Part shown: piece after piece, positions 46,901-61,900 of the stretch
How positions within the stretch are numbered: position 1 is the first letter of the stretch
Layout of the letters: each line of letters starts with the position of its first letter
Assembly (NCBI GenBank): GCA_040285745.1
Contig: JAUFOR010000008.1
Coordinates: forward strand, 496,001-560,000
Direction of reading: 5' to 3'
Length of the DNA stretch: 64,000 bases
From: Barthelona sp. PCE
Lineage: Eukaryota; Metamonada: BaSk clade
Notes under the pieces: generated by a model
Seen by the model: the letters and a program-made list of their open reading frames with translations, nothing else
Database searches by the model: none
What the model was told of the DNA's origin: nothing
Program-made: the position numbers and the translations under genes

Positions 46901-49900
46901 TCGATGCTGTGGTTTTCAGTCTCAATTTCAGCAACAAGTTCCAGTTCGGCTAACTTCTCAGTTTCAGCAAGAACTTCAGTAAGGTGACTTTGCTCTTCTT
47001 CGAACTTCTTCTCCTGCTCCTGACGCTGCTGCTCCTGGATATTGGCGATATCGCTTGTGCTGATGTCTTCACCCTTCTTTGCCTTGATAGACATGAGCTT
47101 ATTGACTGCATCACGAGCTTTTTCGATCTGGTCGCTGCGCTTACCCTCGACCTTTTCAAGCATGGCTTGTTTACGGGCCAGACGGTTACGCTGGAGTTCA
47201 GCACGCATTTCTGCTAATTTGATATCACGTTGTTGGTTTAGCTTGTTGGTGAGCAGTTCTGACTCCTTGTCGAAGTCAGCAAGAATACGCTGGCGCGTCT
47301 CCTCATCATTACCATCAACCATACTAAGTACTCGGTTACGTTCTTGAGCGAGTTTTTCAATCTCAGAATTCTTAATAGCTTCAAACTCATTCTCGATCTC
47401 ATCCTCCTTCTTGTCCTCTTCCTTCTCGAGGATTTCCTCCATCTCATTGGACTTCTTCTTAATATCGTTACCCAAAATGTTAAGATCATGGTCGAGCTGC
47501 TTCTGCATTTCAACCAGTTGGTTATCGTTAAACATTGTGTTCTTAATATCGTTGGTTGTCTGCTCGATCTGGGATTCGATCTTGGACTGTTGCTCCTCCA
47601 ACAGCTTGCGTTGACGACGCTCTTGCTGTTCGCGGAGCTTCTGTTGACGCTTAAGCTTGGCCTCCTGTAGCTTCGACTTGGCGTCGAGAACTTGGCGGTT
47701 GCGCTCGCTGTTGTAGCGGTCTTCCAGCATCTTGAGTTGACGTTGATAATCATTCATCAGCTGGTCACGCACATTCTTGTTCTTTTCCTTCTTAAGCAGG
47801 TTTTCGAACTTCTTTTGAGCTTGGCGCTTAGCAATGTCAAGGTCGGTGTCGATCTTTCCGTTGATACCCTCTAGTTTAAGATTCTCAGATTGCTCGAATT
47901 CCTTCTCGATATCATTAAACTCAGAAACAAACTCGTTGTTAAGTGTCTGACGCTCGTTCTGCTGCTCGATCTTGAGCTGCAGCTCGGTCTCCTCATTCTT
48001 ATGCTTGTTACCAAGTTGGTTAAGTACTTGCTGAGTTTCCTCTTCCATACGGAGTTTGATTTTATCAATCTCCTCCTTCTTTCTGTCAACAAGAGCAGAG
48101 ATTTGCTCCTCGACGTTGTTGGCGGTCTCATGATCGTTGTTACGGTGAGCCTCGGAGAGGACATCACGCAAACCCTGGATTTGCGCATCGAACTTACTAC
48201 TGATAATTTGCAATGCAGAGTTGAGAGTGTCATCAATTTGTTTCTTAGTGTTATCGATTTCGTCGGTCTGACGCTGCTTGAGATCCTCCATAGAGTGCTC
48301 AATTACATCAGATACAACAGGGATGTTAACAGAGGTGATTGTGGGCAAATCCGACTCAACAACTGATGGAAGGTCAAGGCCTCCAACATCGGTGACGATA
48401 TCGGTCTCGACTGGTACTCCTCCGGTGCTGCCACGTGCGAGGATTTCGTTCTGACGCTTCATCTCATCGATACGGTTGTTGATCAAATCCTTCAGTCCAC
48501 CTTCATCGATCATCTCGCGAAGAACGTCAGCAAACTCCATAAGATCAACTGCCTCCTGTGAAGCCTGTGAAGGCAGAACAGGAAGAGTTGAAAGGGTTGG
48601 ACCATAATCATGTTCGACCTCTGTGTGCTCTGAAAGCTGTTGTAAGATCTCTCCCAACAACTGTGAAGCATGGTCGATGTTAAACGTTTGGTTCTCTCTA
48701 GTCACTAAAGAATCTGTAAGGGCATCACGGACACCGTCACGAGATCCCTTCAGTCTATCAAGGAGTGTCTCGGCCATACCATTCATGGCAAGCACAAACT
48801 CGTGCTCGTGTGCTACAGCAGCAGCCTGCTGACCTCTCTCGAGTAGCTGAGACTGCATCTCGCCTGCCGCACGTCTGCTCTCATGCAAATCATTGAGCGC
48901 ATCGCGAGTCATAGCCAATACACCACCAATAGAGCCACGGACCTCATCCAATTGATTCTTGTATGTGTCATCAGTTGCTGTGACCAATTCGCGAATGGAA
49001 TCATCATGGATAGCATCGTTGTAGTTGGTTCCATTACGTCTGGCGATTTCATCTTGCTGGGTACGGTTGTAGTCCTCAGTAAGCTTCTCAATCTGTGCAA
49101 CGATCGCGGCAATGTTATCCTCGATGTTACCCAACTCCATACTATCCTCATTCTTGTTCAACAACTCAAGTTGCTCTTCAAATTGACCGTAGAGACTCTC
49201 AAGTTCGTTTTCAAGTCGCTTCATATCTCGACTGGCGTTCTCTCGCATAAGAGTCTCCTGTTCAAGACCGTTACGATCATGCATGGCTTGCTGTTTCTTC
49301 TGTTCATCGTTTTCGCCTTCCTTACCACGTGTCTTTGTATCTGTTGAAAGAACGGGCTTCTTGACACCAGTAGCTGGGTCGGTGATGATATCAATGATGG
49401 TAGCGGTCTTTCCGGTTGTGTAGTCAACCATTTGACCACCAACGAGTAGATCGACCTTTTCATTAGTAAGAGGATCAATGATCTCACCCTCGATGCCTCC
49501 AGTCTTTGCGACGTTCTTGGCGTTCTCGAGGACCTTGTTGAGGTGGAGAGCATTGCCCATATTGAGAACCTTGAGCTGTTGCGAGGCTTGATTATGATCG
49601 TTTTCTGCGAGACGGCGTTCAGTTCCGTTTTGGCTAGAAACATCATCAAGACGGCTGCGCAACTCAAGGAGAGTGTTGTTGAGCTCAGTCATACCATTGA
49701 TAGGGTCGTTGGATGACTCGTAGAATGTCTGAGCAGTTGAAATACCGTTTAGAATACCACCAAGCTCGTTTGAAACGCGTTGGATGTTATCAGTATAGGT
49801 GGACTCGGATGCGAGCTGCCTCATATAGAGTGACAGTAAGTGATGGTCCTCGGCAGGTACTCCATGACCAACGTCTTGATCGAATCTTGCTGTTGTTGCA

Positions 49901-52900
49901 ACAATCTTGTCTCCAGAGAGAGGATCAATGAACTTTGCACCAACACGGATGGGGACATACTCACCGCTGCGAACAGACTTTGCCAGTCCACCGATTGGTT
50001 TGATCTCACCGTGCGGTGCCTGGATTGTGATGTTCATGATAGGAACTATAGCACCAGATACAGGATCGCGCATCGGTTCGTGTAAAACGATGGGGATGTC
50101 TAAACCAGTGACAGGATCAACGTGCATACCACCCAGCGCAACGGCTGAGTTGGTAGATGGGTCGATCGTGGCACCGATAACAGGCACCTTGTTACCAGAG
50201 GTTGGGCACGTCATCATGTCACCTAATGAGAGGCATTTGATGCTCTCCGGTGGGTGGTTAATGGCTGAAACGCAACCTCCTTTGGTGGGGTGGATCGGCG
50301 GTGGAATGTACGGAATAAGCTTAGCATTAACGGGCAAGTTAGGTGAGTCGTAGAAGACAGGCTGACTGGTTGCAGTATCAATTGCAACAGAGCCGACTAT
50401 TGGGACAACAGAGAAATCATTTGGATTGACGATCATGTCTGAGGGACAAGGGAGTAAATCACCGTTCTCACGCACCAACTGGACACCAGGAACAGGACCA
50501 ACAAATTTAGTTGCTAGATCACGACGAGTGATACCAGGAACGATCTTAAGTGTTGTGTCAGGGCCCATTAGAGCCTGTTTCATTGCAAAACCAGTTGTGG
50601 GATCTAGAATATAAACCTTACCTGTCTGTGAAAGCATGCCATACTTACGGCGTTCCTCTTCATGGTTAATCTCCTCGCGGAGGTTGTTTTCATGAGAGTT
50701 CAACTGTGCGAGCAACTTACGAGCGGCAGACATTGCCTTTTCATCAGAGGGATCTGAAAGCAAATCGGCGAGGAGCTTGTTCAGCTCGTTAAGAATCTTA
50801 TCCGAATCATTCATGACGTTGGTAACGTTCTCAGTATGCTTGGATCCTTCCTTCTGTTCCTTGATGAAGTCGTTGTTCAGGTTGTTGATGATAACACTGA
50901 ACTCCTTCATCATCTTCTTGCGCTTGGAAGCATCCTGACCGTTGAGTTCAAGAAGCTGCTGCATACGCTTAGCCATTTCCTTTGCTACAGCACCGGAAAC
51001 ACGGTTAGGTAGAGCATCAACCTTAGCAGTGACAATGTTACGGAGAAGGTCCGAATCCTTCTGCAGTTTGTCGCAGAAGTCATCCAGCTTCTCATCGTGA
51101 TCGCCGAGAAGATTCTTCATCTGGTTACGTTGTTCGGCAAGCTTTTCGAAGAAAGTCTTGACGTTGAAACCTTCAAGATCTACAATCCAATCATCATCCT
51201 TCCACTCCATCTCGAACTCGTTACCAGCATCAATCATTGCATTACGGAACTTGCGAGAGTACTGTGCGAAATCGTGGTGCTGTCCAACAGTACGATAGGC
51301 CGGGGGCTTACCCTTCACACGAGCCCATTGTCTGCGCTGGAAGATGCACATACCAACGACAACAACACCAGCAGCAACAAGGACACCGAGAAGCAGAAGA
51401 AGAACGAGCACCCAATCAGGGCTCAATAGGATTGAATCCGAACGACGGACACCGAGCGCAACCATGTTGGAGGACGTGGAAGCGACGATGCGTGCCTCTG
51501 TCGGGCATCTGGTGTTCTCTGGCATTACCGATATCATTAACTTTCGGGCGCTGTTTGCGTTTGATGAGAACACGTGAACACCATCAGTTGTAAAGGTGAA
51601 ACCGAACAGTGTAACGTTGAGAGATGCGCTCAAACGGGCATCAAGAGAACGGAACATACCGTAATCGAAGTTGGTATCAGTGTTATGAAGGGAATCTTTA
51701 TCGTAGACGGGGTACTGGCCATCAGATACATCAAACAGCACAGTTTCTCCAAGCTCAACACAGACCATCGGTTGTGGGAGGTATGAATCATCAGGAATGT
51801 ATTCAGCACCTGTCACAATGAGGTCCGATATGAATGTCGTCAGATATGCAACTGTGGGGTTATACACACCCTGGAACGTAGCATTTGTGACCTTGATAAC
51901 CTGTGTAGGGCAAGAAGTCTCACCAGAATCAGGAGAACATGATATATCACCGAGGTAACCTGGAAGACCATGGATATTAACCTTTGCAACAGTGGAATCA
52001 TCGTAGTTTGAACTAACTTGGATCCACGGCTCGGTTTCACCTAGATCGAGGTCAGCGGGAACGATTGAGATCTCAGTCATTTGCGCACGACAAGTAGCAT
52101 TACAGATTACGTCTTCATCCAAAGTTTCGGAACAAATACAAAGACCGAGAGACTCGTCGAATGAACCGGATCCAGAAGGACATTCGGTCTTACATGTGGA
52201 GAGAGAAGCAGGTGTTACGCACAACCCCTCTGTGGTTCTAAACTGACCGTCATCACAACGATCATATACGATCGGCTGACAGTCAATAATTGAATCGGCA
52301 TCAGTTTGTGCGACACCGTTAGAGTCGTAGAACTGGTAACCAGGCTCGCAGATACAAGAACGATCAGAAATTTGGAATGCACGGTTGGCACCAACACACT
52401 GACATGTTTTTGCAGCCTCAGAAGAATAAGCTGAGGGACCACATGGGAGACAGCCAGATTTACCATACCAATACGAGTAAGAACCAGCAGCACATGCAGT
52501 ACAGCTTGAAGAGTTACCTTGCTGTGTAAGTGAGTTGAAGTAACCGGGCGCACAAGGCGTGGGAGTAACATCACCAGACTCGCAGTAATAACCAACGGGG
52601 CAGACGTAACCACCCTGGCTTGTAGCATTTGTAGGGGTTGTAGTTATAGCACCCTCAACACAGATGAAACCGGCCTCGCAGATGGTCTTTGTTAAACGGT
52701 CAGCAGCGTCACATGCATATCCTGGAGGACAGATGAGACAGGCGTTATCCAACGAATCCTTGAGTGCCGCGTCAGGGTTATATATATAACCGATTGGGCA
52801 CAGAATTGGTGATGTGGTGTTTTCAGGGCAATACATACCGTCAGGACACTCTGTAGGGATAGTAGTGTTCAGATCAGGACAGTAAGAGCCAGCAGGACAC

Positions 52901-55900
52901 GGATCACAGTCATAAATAGACTCACCACGAAGATCGGCACGGTATGAACCTGTAGGACATGCAACTGGCTCAAATGATCCAGCCTCACAGTAGAAACCAA
53001 TAGGACACGAGTACGTAGTGTAATCATCGGTCATTGTTTCGTTACAGATGTATCCGGCCGGGCAAGTGATACAGTCACCGAGAGACGACATGTTGTAGTC
53101 AGGATTGTATGTTGTGATAGGGCACACCTTAGGCAGTTCGTTATGAGGGCAGTATGAACCGCGAGGACAGTCGAATGGAGCAGAACCGTTACAAACCTGA
53201 CCAGCTGTGCAGATTACACACTCTGAAACCTGAGATGCACCATTGGTTAAAGTCCATGTCAATATCGGACACGTAATAGGAATATCCGTTCCGGCAGGGC
53301 AGTAGTAGCCCATAGGACAAGGTGATCCCATTGATAGAGATCCGTCTGGAATGGACGTATTTGATCCACCGTTACAGATGTAACCTGCAGTACAGTTGCC
53401 AACTATGTCACCACCTGCACAGAACTGACCGGCAGGACACTGGTAACACTCGGCCTCTTGTGTGAGATTACCTGTGGGACCATAAGTTCCACCAGGGCAG
53501 GGTGTCGGGATTTCTGAGCCAAGTTCACAATAGTCGCCCAACGGACAGTCAGTGGGTGTTGTTGCATTGTTCTGACAGTACTTACCTGCTGGGCATGTGA
53601 TGCACGAATCCTTCGCGGTGGAAGGCTGATATGTACCATCAGGGCAACCAAGTGGTGTGAACGTACCAGCGGGACAGTATGAACCGGCAGGACATTCCTC
53701 CTGTGGAATCTGGCCCTCGGTGTCTGGCTTTGAAAGCGGACAGTAGAATCCAGCGGTACACAATGTGCACTCAAACTGGGCAGTTGTGTCGGTATAAGTA
53801 CCGGCAGAACAAGGAAGAGGGGATATTGTCCTTTCAGGACAGTAGAAACCCACAGGACATGGCGCACCTGTTGAGTTGTCAACACCACTAGGTTCGGCCG
53901 TGACAGCACCTTGCACGCAGTAGAAACCAGCTGTACAGTTACCATCGGGAGCAGTGAGGCCAGTGTTCTCACAGTACATACCGGGAGTACATTCTACACA
54001 AGATGTATTATCAACAGCATGTGTTGTGGGGTTGTAAGTACCGATAGGACACGGTACAGGTGAAGATGTGCCTTCTGGGCAGTAATGTCCTGTAGTACAA
54101 GCACCACCATAACCGGAATCGTCTGTGGGTTCGTCAACTTCAGCTGATCCGTTACAGTAGTAACCAGCAGCACAGTTAGTACCGTCTGTGGTCATACCCA
54201 TCGTTGGGCAGTAAAGACCAGGTGAGCACGTTTCGCACTCGTCCACAGAACGAAGGTTGGTGTTGGGTGTGAACATACCACGAGGACAGCGTGTCGGTGC
54301 GACACTTCCCTCCGGACAGTAGTTTCCATCGGGACAGTCTACTGGTACCGTCATTGTTGTATTTGGACAGTAGAAGCCTTCCGTACACGGGAAGCACTCT
54401 CCCTGTTGTGTCATATCGTTGTATGTACCGATAGCACAGTCAAGAGGAGAGGATGATCCATTAACAGAGTACTGACCAACGCCGACTGGGTTCTGAAGAG
54501 GTGTTGAGGCACCACCTGTACAGTAGTAACCAGCATAACATGGGCCAGTTGGGTATGGGTTTCTAGTACCGGAACAGTAGTAACCAGGATCACAAGAGAA
54601 ACAGTCGACTTCAGAACGAGCGCCTGAAACGTTGTTGTAAGTACCAGCGGGGCAAGAAACAGACTGAGCTGAGCCTAAGGGACAGTAACCGCCAGGGGGA
54701 CAGATACCACCGCTTTCATCGTCTGGTGGGGCACTTGTATATGCACGAGTCGAGCAGTAATAACCTGGCTCGCACTTTCCAGTGGGGTTGGGCTGACCGA
54801 GACCGTCACAGTAGTAACCACCTGGACAAGCTGTACATTCCTCGACAAAACCAAGGTTCGTCGCATTACCGTATGTTCCCAGTGGGCATGGTTCGGGGAT
54901 CGAAGTGCCGGTGGGGCAGTAGTAGCCACGTGGACAATTCAGAGGATCTGAAGTAGCCTCAGGACAGTAGTAACCGAGGTTACAGATTGCACAGAAAGAC
55001 TCCTCTTCACCCTTTGTAATATTCCTGAATGAACCGGAAGGACATGGGATCTGGGTGGGACCTGTAGACCCGGAAGGGCAGTAATAGCCAGTGTCACATT
55101 CACCAGTCACCTCTTCTGAGCCAAGAAGACAGTAGTATCCCGGAGGACACTCTAAACAGTCGAGCGCTGACGTCTTGCCAGTGACGTTTGTGTAACGACC
55201 AGCAGGACAGTCTGTAGGCAGAACGGTTGCCTCAACACAGTACTTTCCGATAGGACATGAATTTTCGCCAACAGTGGGCACATGATCAGTGTTGAGATCA
55301 CAGTACTTACCGGCGGGACACAGATAAGTGTTTGTGATGTCATCCAAAGTTGTCGAGTTCGAAGGGCAGTACTTACCCTGTGGGCAGTCGATGCATGATG
55401 TGGCACCATCGTCGGAGTAATAACCGACTCCACACTCGATAGGATCGACTGTGTTCAGTGGACAGCGGTAACCAGCGGGACACAACTGACATGCAGGATA
55501 GCTTCCCGGTCCGATCGATTCGGTGTTAGTGCTGTTGCTGTATGAACCAGCAGGACAGTCAATAGGAGCTGTTGATGCCATGGGACAGTAGCTTCCCTCT
55601 GGGCAATCTGTACAAGCAGATGATGCTGTGAGATCTGTTGCACTCGAGTAGGTACCCGCTGGGCACGCGTTATCGTTGCCGTTGGTGGTGCTTTCAGGAC
55701 AGTAATAACCTGCCGTACAAGGACCAGAAATTGTTGCCTGACCACCGATACAGTGGGAGCCACCAGGACATGGGGTACAATCTCCAACAGCTTCGTTCAT
55801 AGCGTTGGGTGAGTATGAGCCGCCAGGACAGTTGTTCTCCTCTGTGTCGGTTGTTCCAGCAGGACAGTAATGTCCCGAAACACACGGTTGAGGAGGGTTA

Positions 55901-58900
55901 GAGATATAACCGTTACCACCGGAACAAGCGAATCCAGCAGGACAAATTGTGCACTCTGTCTGGTCTGTCAGATTAGTACGAGATGTGAACGTTCCTGCTG
56001 GGCAGGGGTAGGCATCGATAACGGAAGTACCCTCAGGACAGTAATGTCCCTCATCGCACTCCTCATCGGGGTTGATGAGACCAGTCGTTGAACATACCTT
56101 ACCTGCGGTACACAATGTGCAAGAGGTTGTGGCGACACCACCTGTACCAGTTCTGAAACGACCAGCAGGACACAGCGAAGGACTAGATGTGCCCTGGGCA
56201 CAATAGCGACCGGCAGGGCATATGATACAGTCGTTCAATTCCACGCGGTTGCTGGCACCGTTGTAGTAACCTGCGGGACAGGGATACTGAGTCGCGGAGT
56301 ATGTACCCTCGAGACAGTAGTGACCAGTTGGGCACGATGAGATACTGGTTGCACCCGCAGGACAGTATGAACCGGCGGGACAGATAGTGCAATCCGCCTG
56401 ATTAATGTTGCCTTGGTTGGGCGAATAGTAACCCATACCGCTGAACACACCGCAAGTTGATGGGTTGGCGGTACCAGCTGGACAATAGTGACCAGCAGGG
56501 CACTCGTTTGCACCAGAGATAGAAACAGTTCCTGACACACAATAGTGTCCCTCCTCACACTCAATGCATGCTGCACTAGACGAACCACCGGTGTTGGGGT
56601 TGTACGTTCCAGCAGGACATGCGGTCCAATGTGAAGGTGGGTTGCAGTAACCGCCTGCTGCACACTCCTTACCGGTTGGTTCGGCCTGCGTCTCACCCAC
56701 TTCGCAAATGAAACCGTTCGTGCAAGCCAGACAAGCACTGACACCACCGGGAGAGTATGTACCGTGGGCGCACAGTGTTGGAGCAACACTGGGCAACGAA
56801 CACTCGTAACCTGCAGGACAGATCGTACAGTTCTGTTGACCGCCTAGAGAGTAATATCCAGCCAGACAGCCTACAGGGGAAGAAGCCGCAGTGGGGCATT
56901 CGTACCCAGCCGGGCACATTGTGCATGAAGCGGCGTCGGCAGCACTGTAATAACCAGTCGAACAATCCTCACAGGTGATAGCACCAGCAGCGCTGTAAGT
57001 ACCAGCAGGACAAGTTTCTGGAGCAACGTCCTTATCCGGACACTTCGATCCTGAGGGACACTGGCTACAGAAGTGCATACCTGATGATGCCTGGTAGTAT
57101 CCTGAACTGCATGCTTCACAAACGATGGAACCTGCAGAAGAATAAGAGCCAGCCGCACAAAGTACAGGGTTGACAGCAGCGTTGCTACACTCGTAACCCT
57201 GAGTACATTCCGTACACGAGGCCTCACCATCAAGTGAGTAGAAACCGCTAGGACACGGGTTCTCTGTGTTGGTAGATGTTGAGGGACACGCCACACCAGC
57301 AGGGCATGACGTACATACCGTCTCTCCAGCAACAGAATATGATCCACTGGAACAGGTTGTGATACCAGTACCATCGAGGTTAGGGCATTCCTTACCAGCC
57401 TGACATGTTGTACACGTACCAGCACCAGCAGCGGAGTATTCACCAGCAGAACACGGGAGCTCAGCGGTAGAACCAGCAGGGCATCGTGTACCAGCAGAAC
57501 ACTGAGTGCAGGAAGTTGCACCAGCAGCAGAATAGTAGCCGGAAACACACTGTGTTGGGGATGTTGTGGGATTAAGACACTGAGAACCTGCGGGACAGAT
57601 TGTGCACTCGGTTAATCCAGTAGCAGAGGCGTAATATCCAGCGGGACAGTCGTAAGGTGTTGCAAGTCCAGTTGCGTTACAGAACTTGCCCAAAGGACAG
57701 TCGCTACAAGAGCCAGATGTAGAAGCTGAGTATGTTCCTGTTGAGCAGATGAGCTCAGCACTGGCACCTGTGGGACATTCGTAACCGGCAGTACAGTCGA
57801 GACACGTTGTAGCACCCGCAGAGGAGTAAGTGCCTGCACTACACTGTATAGCAGGATCGGACGCAACAGGGCACTTGGAGCCGGCAGGACAAATAGTACA
57901 GCTTGACTGACCAGATGCAGTGTTGTAATAACCAGAAGAACAACCAGTGCATGCTGTAGCACCTGCAGAAGACTTCTCTCCGGCCAGACAAGGCGTGGGG
58001 GAAGTGTCCATATCCGGACACCTCGATCCGGCAGGGCATATTGTACAAGTAGCGACGTTGCCCAGAGAGTAATATCCAGGGTCACACGCCTGCTCCGTTG
58101 TTGCGCCAGCGGGACAGTATGTACCAGCAGAACAAACTGTGCACGTCATAGCTCCTGCGTTGGAATAGAATCCATCGGCACACTGCACTGGGGCAGAGTC
58201 CTTATCTGGACATTTTGAGCCAGCAGGACATTCGAGACAGCTGGATTGGCCAGTGGATGGTTGGTAGAAACCGTCTTCACAAACGGAACAGGAAGAATCG
58301 TTGGAGAAAGTACCAGCAGCACACACCTCAGGAAGACCGGTTCCACAGTCGAGTCCTTGAGGACACTGCTCAGGAAGTCCTGCCTTATTGGGACAGTACA
58401 TATCAACTGGGCACGATTCGCATGATGTGCAACCGTATTCAACGCAATACTCGTTACTTCCACACGCTGTAGGAGAATCCATCAGTGAACTGGGACACTC
58501 AGTACCAGGAGGACAAGGGATGGGAACAGCACTGAAAGCAGGGCAGTATGAGCCAATGGGGCAGTCAATGGGTGTTGTGGTTGCGCCCATACAGTAGTAC
58601 TGAGCAGGACATGCAGCACAAGTAGTCTGATTTTCAGAACTTTGATAAGTACCAGAAGGACACGGGATTGGGTTGGAATTAGGTCTGGGAAGATAGAAAC
58701 CAGATGGTGTAGTTTCACAATATTCAGCTCCACGTGCGACAGTATAAGAACCTGAAGGACAGTCTGTAAAAGATGTCAAACCTGTTCCATAACAGTAAGC
58801 GCCCTTAGGACATACCTTACAAGCGCTCATTCCAGTTTTATCGCTGTAAAAGCCAGCATGACAGTCGTTCATATCACCACCATAACAGTAACTACCTGCT

Positions 58901-61900
58901 TCGCATACAGTGCATGAAGTCTGTGAGCCACCACTAGTGTAGTAACCGTCGGGACATACCGAAGGGCCTTCATATGGTGTGGGGCAGTAGAAACCAGCAG
59001 TACAAGCAGCACAAGCAGCCTGTCCTTCTTCGAGTTGATATTCGCCAGATGTGCACATAGTGGGAGAATCGTTTCCGGTGCCAGTACACTTGTGACCAAC
59101 TGGACAAATGATTTGATATCCAAGACCACCGGGAGTGTAGTAACCCTCGGAGGCAGGAGTACAGGAAGTATCTCCGGGCATGGAATAATCACCAGCGCCA
59201 CAAGCAGTACAAGCAGACTTGTTGGCGTTGGGGACAAAACCTCCAGGACAAAAGAAACCAGATTGACCTGGTCCAGCAGGGCACACCATACCGCTCTCGC
59301 AGTCGGTACACTCCTCAGAACCAGCGCTAGAATACTGTCCGTCAGGGCACAGCGCAGGGGCGCTCATACCTTCGACTGGAACGTAAGTGTTGGCAGGTGC
59401 AATCTCACACTGAGCTAACCCACCAGGGGAATAGTAACCCTTGGCACAGTTAGTAGGTGTAGTTGTTGTACCTGGACAGTACTTACCAGCTGGACAGCTT
59501 GAACATGAAGTGCTGTTCTCAGAACCCTGATATGTGCCTGGAGCACAAGGCAACGGCATAACATCAGAAGTGGGAGAAAAGTAACCAGTAGGTGTAGTTT
59601 CGCACCAAGCAGCACCACCGAGACTGTATGAGCCAGAGGCACATGCAACGGGTGTGTCGGTACCAACTTCCATACAGTACTTACCAGCAGGACATGCTGA
59701 ACACGAGCTCCTGCCATCGACAGGTGTGTAATATCCAGCAGGACAATCTGTTTTGCTGCCTTCTACGCAGAAGCTACCTGCTTCGCATACAGTGCATGAA
59801 GTCTGTGAGCCACCACTAGTGTAGTAACCGTCGGGACATACCGAAGGGCCTTCATATGGTGTGGGGCAGTAGAAACCAGCAGTACAAGCAGCACAAGCAG
59901 CCTGTCCTTCTTCGAGTTGATATTCGCCAGATGTGCACATAGTGGGAGAATCGTTTCCGGTGCCAGTACACTTGTGACCAACTGGACAAATGATTTGATA
60001 TCCAAGACCACCGGGAGTGTAGTAACCCTCGGAGGCAGGAGTACAGGAAGTATCTCCGGGCATGGAATAATCACCAGCGCCACAAGCAGTACAAGCAGAC
60101 TTGTTGGCGTTGGGGACAAAACCTCCAGGACAAAAGAAACCAGATTGACCTGGTCCAGCAGGGCACACCATACCGCTCTCGCAGTCGGTACACTCCTCAG
60201 AACCAGCGCTAGAATACTGTCCGTCAGGGCACAGCGCAGGGGCGCTCATACCTTCGACTGGAACGTAAGTGTTGGCAGGTGCAATCTCACACTGAGCTAA
60301 CCCACCAGGGGAATAGTAACCCTTGGCACAGTTAGTAGGTGTAGTTGTTGTACCTGGACAGTACTTACCAGCTGGACAGCTTGAACATGAAGTGCTGTTC
60401 TCAGAACCCTGATATGTGCCTGGAGCACAAGGCAACGGCATAACATCAGAAGTGGGAGAAAAGTAACCAGTAGGTGTAGTTTCGCACCAAGCAGCACCAC
60501 CGAGACTGTATGAGCCAGAGGCACATGCAACGGGTGTGTCGGTACCAACTTCCATACAGTACTTACCAGCAGGACATGCTGAACACGAGCTCCTGCCATC
60601 GACAGGTGTGTAATATCCAGCAGGACAATCTGTTTTGCTGCCTTCTACGCAGAAGCTACCTGCTTCGCATACAGTGCATGAAGTCTGTGAGCCACCACTA
60701 GTGTAGTAACCGTCGGGACATACCGAAGGGCCTTCATATGGTGTGGGGCAGTAGAAACCAGCAGTACAAGCAGCACAAGCAGCCTGTCCTTCTTCGAGTT
60801 GATATTCGCCAGATGTGCACATAGTGGGAGAATCGTTTCCGGTGCCAGTACACTTGTGACCAACTGGACAAATGATTTGATATCCAAGACCACCGGGAGT
60901 GTAGTAACCCTCGGAGGCAGGAGTACAGGAAGTATCTCCGGGCATGGAATAATCACCAGCGCCACAAGCAGTACAAGCAGACTTGTTGGCGTTGGGGACA
61001 AAACCTCCAGGACAAAAGAAACCAGATTGACCTGGTCCAGCAGGGCACACCATACCGCTCTCGCAGTCGGTACACTCCTCAGAACCAGCGCTAGAATACT
61101 GTCCGTCAGGGGCACAGCGCAGGGGCGCTCATACCTTCGACTGGAACGTAAGTGTTGGCAGGTGCAATCTCACACTGAGCTAACCCACCAGGGGAATAGT
61201 AACCCTTGGCACAGTTAGTAGGTGTAGTTGTTGTACCTGGACAGTACTTACCAGCTGGACAGCTTGAACATGAAGTGCTGTTCTCAGAACCCTGATATGT
61301 GCCTGGAGCACAAGGCAACGGCATAACATCAGAAGTGGGAGAAAAGTAACCAGTAGGTGTAGTTTCGCACCAAGCAGCACCACCGAGACTGTATGAGCCA
61401 GAGGCACATGCAACGGGTGTGTCGGTACCAACTTCCATACAGTACTTACCAGCAGGACATGCTGAACACGAGCTCCTGCCATCGACAGGTGTGTAATATC
61501 CAGCAGGACAATCTGTTTTGCTGCCTTCTACGCAGAAGCTACCTGCTTCGCATACAGTGCATGAAGTCTGTGAGCCACCACTAGTGTAGTAACCGTCGGG
61601 ACATACCGAAGGGCCTTCATATGGTGTGGGGCAGTAGAAACCAGCAGTACAAGCAGCACAAGCAGCCTGTCCTTCTTCGAGTTGATATTCGCCAGATGTG
61701 CACATAGTGGGAGAATCGTTTCCGGTGCCAGTACACTTGTGACCAACTGGACAAATGATTTGATATCCAAGACCACCGGGAGTGTAGTAACCCTCGGAGG
61801 CAGGAGTACAGGAAGTATCTCCGGGCATGGAATAATCACCAGCGCCACAAGCAGTACAAGCAGACTTGTTGGCGTTGGGGACAAAACCTCCAGGACAAAA

